From CAYJBP01 sp964368605 (GTDB lineage Bacteria > Bacillota > Dehalobacteriia > UBA4068), in assembly GCA_964368605.1 (NCBI GenBank), contig CAYJBP010000131.1:1-5534 (forward strand): a DNA stretch of 5,534 nt, given 5' to 3'. This document shows positions 1 through 5,467 of the stretch, in pieces. The notes under the pieces were generated by a model. That model was not told the DNA's origin. It saw nothing but the letters and a program-made list of their open reading frames with translations, and did not search any database. A program made the translations under genes and the position numbers. Positions within the stretch are counted from its first letter, which is position 1, and each line of letters begins with the position of its first letter.

Positions 1-16
1 TAAGGTAAAAAATAAA

Positions 17-49
17 TTGACAAAATCCTTTGCTTTAGTTTAATATAAT
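17..49 (+). promoter_or_regulatory. sigma-A-type promoter of the TauE/SafE gene
   Basis: A perfect -35 hexamer TTGACA lies at 17-22. The matching -10 is ambiguous: TTTAAT at 39-44 gives a 16-base spacer, TAATAT at 41-46 gives 18, and a perfect TATAAT at 44-49 would need 21. The first two fit the usual spacing better. Transcription would start near 51-56, leaving a leader of about 25 bases before the ATG at 79. The -35 is seen directly; the exact -10 and start are inference. Confidence 0.7.
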
Positions 50-78
50 TTATATGGGAACAATGCAAAGGAGCAGCC

Positions 79-858
79 ATGGAATTAATTTATTTTTTTA
101 TTGTCTTAGCAGCTACCTCGGTGGGAGCCTTAACCGGCATGGGTGGCGGGGTTTTTATCAAGCCTATTTTGGATATGCTGGGGCATTTTAGCCCGGCCAA
201 TATTGCAGTTTTGTCCTCGGCTACGGTATTAACCATGGCGGCGGTATCTTTAACCTTGCAGGTTTGCAAAAAAAACTATGCCAATTATAGCCTGGCCATT
301 CCACTGGCCATTGGTTCAATTTTGGGGGGCTTTAGCGGCGAGCAAATTTTTAGCTATTTTGTGGCAGGCTTTAGCAATAAAGAGCTAATCACCATTGTTC
401 AAAATTCAGTATTAATGCTAATGATAGCAGGTATTTTTCTGTACATGAAAAATAAAGAAAAAATAATTACCAAGCAAATTACCCATAAAGGATTAATCAT
501 TTTAGCCGGCTTTTTTTTGGGCACAATTTCTTCTTTTTTGGGAATTGGCGGGGGGCCTATAAATGTTGTTTTGCTGATTTATCTATTCAATTGCGAAGCC
601 AAAATGGCTACCCTTTGCTCTTTAATTACAGTATTATTTTCGCAAATTGCCAAATTAGGAACCATCGCATTAAGTAGTGGCTTTAGCAATTTTAACCTTG
701 ATTATCTGCCTTTTATGATGATTAGCGCCGTAGCAGGCGGCCTAATCGGAGGCGATATTAATCGGCGCATTTCCAATAGTGGTGTTGAGAAGGCTTTTCT
801 TGGTGCCCAAATTATTATTTTTGTAATTTGTCTAGTTAATATTAGCCTAGCCTTATAG
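79..858 (+). CDS. TauE/SafE-family (DUF81) membrane anion transporter
   Basis: A 259-residue integral membrane protein of the TauE/SafE family, whose studied members export sulfite, sulfoacetate or related organosulfur anions across the cytoplasmic membrane. The sequence is almost entirely hydrophobic, with about eight membrane segments. It shows the family's internal two-fold repeat: a glycine-rich motif GMGGG at residues 20-24 and its counterpart GIGGG at 155-159, the latter followed by a Pro-Ile-Asn. A short charged loop (about residues 123-137, Lys/Glu rich) separates the two halves. Length is normal for the family (about 240-270). The start is supported by AAAGGAG at 67-73, five bases before the ATG. 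No sulfur, taurine or cysteine metabolism gene adjoins it, so the substrate cannot be assigned. The family call is firm; sulfite export is only a family-level guess. Confidence 0.9.
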   Translation: MELIYFFIVLAATSVGALTGMGGGVFIKPILDMLGHFSPANIAVLSSATVLTMAAVSLTLQVCKKNYANYSLAIPLAIGSILGGFSGEQIFSYFVAGFSNKELITIVQNSVLMLMIAGIFLYMKNKEKIITKQITHKGLIILAGFFLGTISSFLGIGGGPINVVLLIYLFNCEAKMATLCSLITVLFSQIAKLGTIALSSGFSNFNLDYLPFMMISAVAGGLIGGDINRRISNSGVEKAFLGAQIIIFVICLVNISLAL

Positions 859-898
859 GCTAAAAGCCTCCAAAATCATAATCCTAAAAATTAAACTG

Positions 899-927
899 TT
901 GTTTTTTCGGTCGGCTTAGGGTACAAT
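899..927 (+). promoter_or_regulatory. probable promoter of the S41 protease gene
   Basis: TTGTTT at 899-904 and TACAAT at 922-927 are separated by exactly 17 bases. The -10 is good (5 of 6) and the -35 is weak (TTG only, plus spacing). Transcription would begin near 934, about 20 bases before the ATG at 956. No terminator with a U-tract separates this site from the upstream transporter gene, so read-through from the first promoter may add to expression. Confidence 0.5.
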
Positions 928-955
928 ATAAATAATCAAAAAATAAGGGGTAACT

Positions 956-2149
956 ATGAAAATACTCAAAAAGATACATTTAATATTATTAATTACAGCA
1001 GCCTTATTAAGCCTTACGGCCTGCGCCACCGTAAGCGAGGAAAGCTATCCGCCAATTGAGGCCCGGTTATGGGCAAGCAGTTATCAGCAGGCGGTACTGG
1101 GGGTTACCGCTAGCATCTATGATGATTATGCCGTTTATTATAGCCCCGAAGAATTTAGCGTACTTCTCGAAGATTATTATGGTACTTTTGCCGGGGTGGG
1201 CATTTATATTTCTAGTGAAGAAGAAGGAATTACCAGAGTAGTTGGAGTAATGGACGATTACCCTGCCCAGCAAGCAGGTATGGAAATTGGCGATATTATT
1301 ATTGAAGTAGATGGCAATATTTGCGCCGGCTTAAATTCCGATATTGTGGCCAGCTTTTTGCGTGGCGATCCGGATAGCCAGGTAGAAGTGCTGGTAGAGC
1401 GGGCTTATGATGATGGCAGCAGCGAGCAAATTTTGCTCACCATAACCAGGGCCATTATCGAAACAATTTCTGTAGAAGGGCAATTTTTGGCCGCCTATCC
1501 AACTATCGCCTATTTTAATATTTACACTTTTACCGAAAATACGCCTCAAGAATTTGCCGATATTTTTAATGATCTAGAGGCCACAGGCGATATAGAAGGT
1601 TTAATTTTAGATTTACGTAATAATTCCGGCGGTAGTTTTTATGCAGCGATGGATATTGCCGATTTCTTCGTAGAAGATGGCGAACCAATAGTATGGGAAA
1701 AGCAAATTAATGGCGAAATTGAGCATATTTCCCAAGATGGATCTTTGCAGAATTTGCCGGTAATATGCTTGCAGAATCAGGGTACAGCCAGCGCCTCGGA
1801 GGTATTAATCGGCGCTTTGCGTGATCATCAAGTGGCCACCTTAATCGGCGAGCGTACTTATGGCAAAGGAATTACTCAAATTCTTGAGCCATTAAGCGAT
1901 TCCAGTGGTATCAAATACACTGCCAGCCGCTATTTTACCCCAAGCAAATACGATTTACATCAACAAGGGCTGGAGCCGGATATCAAAATAGAAGTAGACC
2001 CGGATATTTTATATGAAGAATATTTTGACCCAAATAATGTAAATAATCAGCATATGATTGCAGCCATCGAAGTATTAAGCAAAGAGCTTAAATTAACAAC
2101 AGCCGCTCCCATCACCGATACTGATAATACAGATACCGAGGCCGATTAA
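956..2149 (+). CDS. S41-family carboxyl-terminal processing protease, lipoprotein form
   Basis: A 397-residue serine protease of the CtpA/Prc (tail-specific protease) family, acting outside the membrane on C-termini of exported or cell-wall proteins. Residues 1-23 form a lipoprotein signal ending in the lipobox Leu-Thr-Ala-Cys with Cys23 as lipidation site, so it should be tethered to the outer face of the membrane. A PDZ domain runs from about 80 (carboxylate-binding loop GVGI at 80-83) to about 166. The S41 domain follows to about 345: the conserved DLRNNSGG is at 219-226, the catalytic Ser is Ser279 in TASASE, and the general base is Lys304 in YGKG, with Gln308 completing the usual Ser-Lys-Gln set. 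The 25-residue Ser-Lys spacing matches that of E. coli Prc. There is no C-terminal peptidoglycan-binding domain; instead the end is a Thr/Asp-rich acidic tail (about 376-397). The start follows AAGGGG at 945-950. It is probably co-transcribed with the DUF3892 gene 62 bases downstream. Substrate unknown. Confidence 0.93.
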   Translation: MKILKKIHLILLITAALLSLTACATVSEESYPPIEARLWASSYQQAVLGVTASIYDDYAVYYSPEEFSVLLEDYYGTFAGVGIYISSEEEGITRVVGVMDDYPAQQAGMEIGDIIIEVDGNICAGLNSDIVASFLRGDPDSQVEVLVERAYDDGSSEQILLTITRAIIETISVEGQFLAAYPTIAYFNIYTFTENTPQEFADIFNDLEATGDIEGLILDLRNNSGGSFYAAMDIADFFVEDGEPIVWEKQINGEIEHISQDGSLQNLPVICLQNQGTASASEVLIGALRDHQVATLIGERTYGKGITQILEPLSDSSGIKYTASRYFTPSKYDLHQQGLEPDIKIEVDPDILYEEYFDPNNVNNQHMIAAIEVLSKELKLTTAAPITDTDNTDTEAD

Positions 2150-2162
2150 GAATAATTCTTTA

Positions 2163-2199
2163 TTATTTAGGGCATGCTAATTGCACGCCAACTAAATAA
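2163..2199 (+). promoter_or_regulatory. intergenic hairpin abutting the DUF3892 ribosome binding site
   Basis: In RNA this would fold into a stem-loop: TTATTTAG (2163-2170) pairs perfectly with CTAAATAA (2192-2199), then GGC (2171-2173) with GCC (2187-2189) and TGC (2175-2177) with GCA (2183-2185), closing a five-base loop. The only imperfections are one A-C mismatch (2174/2186) and a two-base AA bulge (2190-2191), giving 14 pairs in total. The 3' arm takes up the first two bases of the Shine-Dalgarno AAGGAGG (2198-2204). No U-tract follows, so it is not a terminator. It could protect or process the mRNA between the two genes or tune ribosome access. The pairing is seen; the function is inference. 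Confidence 0.5.
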
Positions 2200-2211
2200 G
2201 GAGGATAAAAA

Positions 2212-2505
2212 ATGGCTTTCAAAACTGAAAAAAACAGCAATTTACCACTACAAGCTTTTGATCAAATTCCACAAGCAGTGGCTAATGCCCGTAATATTAC
2301 GGCAATAGTGAAGGATAAGGGCGCAATTAGCGCCTATCAATTATCCGACGGGACTATTGTTAGCAAGGATGAATGCTTAAGGCTGGCTAAAAGCGGCCAA
2401 ATAGCCGGAGTGGGCATTGCCCACAATCAAGGCACCGAGTATATCAAATCCCTGCCCGATCAAAATGCAAATAATAATTTAAGCAATTTACCGGTATTAG
2501 AATAA
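2212..2505 (+). CDS. small DUF3892 domain protein
   Basis: A 97-residue soluble protein with no signal peptide or membrane segment. I recognise the DUF3892 pattern, a short domain of unknown function common in Bacillota: it starts with an ITAIVKD strand (29-35), continues with a second strand and turn around SDGTIVSKDE (45-54), a helix with LRLAKSGQI (56-64), a GVGIA strand (66-70), and the characteristic C-terminal Asn-rich end with NNLSNLP at 88-94. The first 25 residues are a variable polar extension. The start is supported by AAGGAGG at 2198-2204, seven bases before the ATG. It has no obvious promoter of its own, sits behind the protease gene and is followed at once by a strong terminator, so it is probably the last gene of that unit. 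Molecular role unknown; the family call rests on pattern recognition. Confidence 0.85.
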   Translation: MAFKTEKNSNLPLQAFDQIPQAVANARNITAIVKDKGAISAYQLSDGTIVSKDECLRLAKSGQIAGVGIAHNQGTEYIKSLPDQNANNNLSNLPVLE

Positions 2506-2524
2506 AATTTCACTATTGATTAAT

Positions 2525-2576
2525 AGAGGCTTAAGCAATTAGACAAATATTTGCTTAAGCCTCTTTTTTGTTTTTT
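2525..2576 (+). terminator. rho-independent terminator after the DUF3892 gene
   Basis: A perfect 14-base-pair stem, AGAGGCTTAAGCAA (2525-2538) with its complement at 2551-2564, closes a 12-base loop. It runs directly into TTTTTT (to 2569), a single G, and six more T (2571-2576). It starts 19 bases after the stop codon and ends the protease/DUF3892 unit. The opposite strand has no U-tract, so it works in the + direction only. Confidence 0.95.
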
Positions 2577-2667
2577 AAGTACTTAAATATATTAGAGAGA
2601 GCCTCTATTCTAGCCTTATAATTGCCAATTACAAAACAGATAGAATTCAGTTTAAATCAAGTTTAGC

Positions 2668-2696
2668 TTGTAAATATCGACAAAAAATGCTAAAAT
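2668..2696 (+). promoter_or_regulatory. extended -10 promoter of the LRR-SLH surface protein gene
   Basis: TTGTAA at 2668-2673 and TAAAAT at 2691-2696 are spaced by exactly 17 bases. TGC directly before the -10 (2688-2690) makes it an extended -10 site. Transcription would begin near 2703, giving a leader of about 33 bases before the ATG at 2736. A short inverted repeat, CAAG/CTTG (2658-2661 and 2667-2670), overlaps the -35, but it is too short to call an operator. The stretch between the preceding terminator and this promoter (2577-2657) holds no gene I can support. Confidence 0.75.
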
Positions 2697-2735
2697 AATA
2701 ATATCAAATTTTTTAAATAATCTAAGGAGGAAATT

Positions 2736-4676
2736 ATGAAAAAACTATTGGTACTGATTTTATCACTTTGCTTAATCGTCACAATCTCGGTAGCGGCTAT
2801 GGCTATCGAGTCGGAACAAAGCAGCTTTAAGCCCGGCTGGATCGAAGTAGAAGGCATCGAGGGCGGCAAAATTCTTTTCGACACCGAAAAAGGCCATATA
2901 GAAGAAGCCGAACAAACCATTACCCAAGCCCATATCCCTTCTCAAATTGATGGGGTAGAAGTTGTAAGCATTAATTCCGGCCTTTTTCATAAAAGCACGG
3001 CCTTAACCAGCGTAATTGTGCCCGGCACAGTTAAAAAAATTCCAATGGGCGCCTTTAGCCATTGCTCGGCACTTAACTCGGTGGTGCTGGCAGAAGGGGT
3101 AAGCGAAATTGGCATCAGCGCCTTTTATAATACCCCCAAATTAAGCAGCCTGCAATTACCTACTAGCTTAACCAAAATCGACAATACCGCTTTTGGCCTT
3201 ACTGGCCTGGCAGAAGTTGTTTTGCCCGAAGGTTTAACCACCATGGGCAATATGGTATTTTATGGTAGCACTAAATTAACAACAGTTGAACTGCCATTAA
3301 GCCTTACCGCTATGGGCAGCCAAACTTTTTGGCAATGCCATTTGCTAAAAACAATCAACTATAATGGCAACCCCGAAGACTGGAAGCAAATAACCATCGC
3401 CGAAAATAATAGCGAAATTTATGAAGCTACCCTTAACCAAGCCGATGGCAGCACTTTTACCCCCGATTTTGGCGGCGGCAGCCAAACCGGTTGGATTAAT
3501 GTAGAAGGCATCGAAGGCGGTAAAATCCTCTTCGATACCATTACCGGTAAAATAACTGCAGTTGAAGACGGCATTACCCAAGCCCATATCCCGGCCACAA
3601 TTGCCGGCGCACCGGTTACCGACATCGCCTCCGGCCTTTTTCATGGCATGGATAGTTTAACTTCTGTTATCCTACCCGGCTCAATCGGAAAAGTGCCTAT
3701 GGATGCCTTTAGCCATTGCTCCTCGCTTAGCTCGGTAATTATCGAAGAAGGCATTACTGAAATTGGCATCAGCGCCTTTTATAATACCCCTAAATTAACC
3801 AACTTAGAGCTACCGTCCAGCCTAGAAATTATTGGCAATACGGTATTTGGTTTAAGTGGCCTGGTAAATGTAACTATCCCCGAAGGGGTAATTAGTTTAG
3901 GCAATAGTGCTTTTTATGGCAGCCCTAAGCTGGAAACCGTTAGCTTGCCCAGCACATTAACTTCGATGAGCAGCAAGATTTTCTGGCAATGCTATGCTTT
4001 AAAAACCGTTTATTATCCCGGCGATGCCCAAATGTGGCAAGCAATGGATATTAATGCCAACAATATGCAATTATTTAAAGCCGAAATCATGCTCGAAGAT
4101 AATACAATTATCGAAACTAAGCCCGAAGATTTAGGCGGCGAGCCCAGCGATTGGGCCGATCAGGAAATTGCCGAAGCCGATGGACTGGGCTTAGTAATTA
4201 TCATGACCGGCCTGCCTACCTACACCGATGATATCAGTCGCGAGCAGTTTGCGGAAATGGTGGTAAACATGGTAGAGCTTGCCACCGGCCAAGTAATTGT
4301 ACCTGTAGAAAACCCATTTACAGACACTGATAATCTGGATGTAATCAAAGCCTATTCCACAGGCATTATAACCGGCATGACCGAAACCACCTTTGACCCC
4401 GAGGGTAAAACTAATCGTGAACAAATTGCCACTATGCTATTTAGAGCGGCTCTTTATATTGCCGAAAATGGCGGAGCCGAAATACTTACTATCAGTGACG
4501 GTGATTTAACCACATTTAATGATAATGAGCAGGTTTCGGATTGGGCAAACGAGGCCGTAGCCGCCTTAAATGCCAATGGCATTATGGAAGGTGTGAGCAA
4601 AAACTCTTTAGCTCCCAAAGCAAGTACCACTGTGGAACAAAGCATTTTGCTGATTTATCGAATGTTTAGCCTTTAA
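2736..4676 (+). CDS. secreted BspA-type leucine-rich repeat protein with C-terminal SLH domains
   Basis: A 646-residue exported protein, probably held on the cell surface by its SLH repeats. Residues 1-23 are a Sec signal peptide (KK, hydrophobic core, AMA before Ile24). Two homologous modules follow, from Gly34 and Gly252. Each begins with a conserved GWI-VEGIEGGKILFD stretch and carries five LRR_5 (BspA/Treponema pallidum-type) repeats of 22-23 residues, starting at 90, 113, 136, 158 and 181 in module 1 and at 308, 331, 354, 376 and 399 in module 2. Each is capped by an LKT-YY-G---W segment (from 204 and 422). A linker leads to three SLH motifs at about 472-515, 526-575 and 593-643; the first two keep the cell-wall-binding core (SREQ 501-504, NREQ 560-563), while the third reads TVEQ (632-635), without the Arg. 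SLH domains usually bind pyruvylated secondary cell-wall polymer; LRR_5 arrays usually mediate binding to proteins or surfaces. Ligand unknown. The start follows AAGGAGG at 2724-2730. Confidence 0.92.
   Translation: MKKLLVLILSLCLIVTISVAAMAIESEQSSFKPGWIEVEGIEGGKILFDTEKGHIEEAEQTITQAHIPSQIDGVEVVSINSGLFHKSTALTSVIVPGTVKKIPMGAFSHCSALNSVVLAEGVSEIGISAFYNTPKLSSLQLPTSLTKIDNTAFGLTGLAEVVLPEGLTTMGNMVFYGSTKLTTVELPLSLTAMGSQTFWQCHLLKTINYNGNPEDWKQITIAENNSEIYEATLNQADGSTFTPDFGGGSQTGWINVEGIEGGKILFDTITGKITAVEDGITQAHIPATIAGAPVTDIASGLFHGMDSLTSVILPGSIGKVPMDAFSHCSSLSSVIIEEGITEIGISAFYNTPKLTNLELPSSLEIIGNTVFGLSGLVNVTIPEGVISLGNSAFYGSPKLETVSLPSTLTSMSSKIFWQCYALKTVYYPGDAQMWQAMDINANNMQLFKAEIMLEDNTIIETKPEDLGGEPSDWADQEIAEADGLGLVIIMTGLPTYTDDISREQFAEMVVNMVELATGQVIVPVENPFTDTDNLDVIKAYSTGIITGMTETTFDPEGKTNREQIATMLFRAALYIAENGGAEILTISDGDLTTFNDNEQVSDWANEAVAALNANGIMEGVSKNSLAPKASTTVEQSILLIYRMFSL
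2835..3434 (+). repeat. tandem LRR module, copy 1
   Basis: Codons 34-233 of the surface protein gene. It aligns without gaps to copy 2 at a constant offset of 654 bases (218 codons). By hand count about 116 of 200 residues are identical, with conservation strongest in the first 180 residues and fading past the cap. A 32-base block (3105-3136) is identical in DNA to 3759-3790, which shows a duplication inside the gene rather than mere family resemblance. Confidence 0.9.
3489..4088 (+). repeat. tandem LRR module, copy 2
   Basis: Codons 252-451 of the surface protein gene, the second copy of the 218-residue unit. Besides the 32-base identical block, a 21-base block encoding the end of the N-terminal part of the module (the ITQAHIP segment) is also unchanged between copies. 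Divergence is greatest after the Trp of the cap, where this copy leads to the SLH region. Confidence 0.9.
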
Positions 4677-4726
4677 ATTAAATTGCAAATGGATACTATT
4701 GGATTTATGTTAAGGAGGAAAAGAAA

Positions 4727-5305
4727 ATGACTAATTTAGTAAAAATCGAAACTGCTGCCCAGGCTTTAGCTCATTTAAAGGATGCTAATCAAGCATATAT
4801 CCGGGCTACTTATAATAGTGGCGATATCTCAGCAGCTATCCGCAAAGATACCACTCAAAATGGTCAGCATCCTTATGCAGTAGTACTTACTTGCGCCGAT
4901 AGCCGCATGGTTCCCGAGCATATTTTTATGGAGGGATTAGGCCGCCTATTTACAATTCGGAATGCCGGTAATGTGGTTGATGACACCACTTTGGGCAGCA
5001 TGGAGTATGCCGTAGAACATTTAGGAGCTAAGCTAATAGTAGTTTTAGGCCATAATAAATGTGGTGCGGTAGCTGCAGCTATCAGCAATGGTGGGCATGA
5101 CCATATAGTTTCTATCTGTCAAAAGATAGCAGAAGGTATCGGCCAAGAAACTGATCCGGCCAAAGCCGAGCTGGCTAATGTACAATATAGCTGTTCTTTA
5201 ATCAGCCAAAGCCCATTATTAGCCAAGCATATCCAGAGCGATAGTATTAAAGTTGTGGGTGCCCTATACGATATCGAAACCGGCGTAGTAGAATTTTTAG
5301 ATTAA
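4727..5305 (+). CDS. beta-class carbonic anhydrase
   Basis: A 192-residue cytoplasmic zinc enzyme that interconverts CO2 and bicarbonate (EC 4.2.1.1). The three zinc ligands of the beta class are all present: Cys56 in CADSR, and His109 and Cys112 in GHNKCGAV. The Asp58-Arg60 dyad that gates the active site is intact, and the conserved FTIRNAGN segment lies between them. There is no signal peptide. Length is at the short end of the normal range, with a complete C-terminal strand region (VVGALYDIETGVVEFLD), so it looks intact and active. The start follows AAGGAGG (4712-4718) eight bases before the ATG. It begins 50 bases after the surface protein gene with no terminator between, so it is probably co-transcribed with it, and a strong terminator follows. 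Its alanine codons are a mixture of GCT, GCA and GCC, whereas the upstream gene leans to GCC; this is a weak hint of different histories. Likely role: bicarbonate supply for carboxylations and pH balance. Confidence 0.95.
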   Translation: MTNLVKIETAAQALAHLKDANQAYIRATYNSGDISAAIRKDTTQNGQHPYAVVLTCADSRMVPEHIFMEGLGRLFTIRNAGNVVDDTTLGSMEYAVEHLGAKLIVVLGHNKCGAVAAAISNGGHDHIVSICQKIAEGIGQETDPAKAELANVQYSCSLISQSPLLAKHIQSDSIKVVGALYDIETGVVEFLD

Positions 5306-5336
5306 TTAAAATCTAGAAATTAGCAGACAAGATATT

Positions 5337-5378
5337 AAAAGCCACCCCAATAAGCTAGTATTATGGGGTGGCTTTTTT
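5337..5378 (+). terminator. rho-independent terminator after the carbonic anhydrase gene
   Basis: GCCACCCC (5341-5348) pairs with GGGGTGGC (5365-5372). The stem is extended outward by AAAA (5337-5340) with the first four T of the tract, and inward by one A-T pair. The loop is about 14 bases and the U-tract is TTTTTT at 5373-5378. It separates the surface protein/carbonic anhydrase unit from the tRNA gene. The A-run before the stem means it could also work weakly for transcripts from the other side. Confidence 0.95.
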
Positions 5379-5427
5379 ATATCAAGCAAAAAAATTGCAA
5401 AATAATAGTAAAAAGCCAAACAAATAC

Positions 5428-5456
5428 TTGACAAAAGCAATTATATCCGCTAAAAT
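5428..5456 (+). promoter_or_regulatory. promoter of the tRNA-Pro gene
   Basis: A perfect TTGACA at 5428-5433 and TAAAAT at 5451-5456 are spaced by exactly 17 bases. Transcription would start near 5463, only about five bases before the mature tRNA, so RNase P would remove a very short leader. A perfect TATAAT overlaps at 5456-5461 but would be 22 bases from the -35. Other tRNA genes may follow beyond the window. Confidence 0.8.
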
Positions 5457-5467
5457 ATAATAGTTAT

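Noticed and set aside
842..869. Possible terminator at the end of the transporter gene (TTAGCCT/AGGCTAA, with an overlapping AGGCT/AGCCT)
   Set aside because: The stems are only 5-7 pairs, overlap the stop codon and each other, and no U-tract follows.
2148..2160. Palindrome AAGAAT-A-ATTCTT just after the protease stop codon
   Set aside because: It is short, AT-only apart from one pair in each arm, and has no room for a loop; it looks like chance in an AT-rich gap.
2577..2667. Possible small gene or RNA between the terminator and the next promoter
   Set aside because: There is no start codon with a ribosome binding site, no sizeable open frame and no stable stem beyond a 5-pair TAGAG/CTCTA hairpin.
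2658..2670. Inverted repeat CAAG-5-CTTG over the -35 of the surface protein promoter, as a possible operator
   Set aside because: Only four pairs per arm, with no extended symmetry; too short to support as a regulator site.
3345..3644. A 99-codon open frame on the minus strand inside the LRR gene, and similar minus-strand frames along it
   Set aside because: They lie opposite strongly supported coding sequence, the frames recur because the two modules repeat, and the proteins resemble no family I recognise and lack ribosome binding sites of note.
4683..4711. Promoter-like pair TTGCAA / TATGTT with a 17-base spacer before the carbonic anhydrase gene
   Set aside because: Transcription would start at about 4718, inside or after the Shine-Dalgarno site, leaving the ribosome binding site out of the transcript. 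Both hexamers are also weak (4 of 6).
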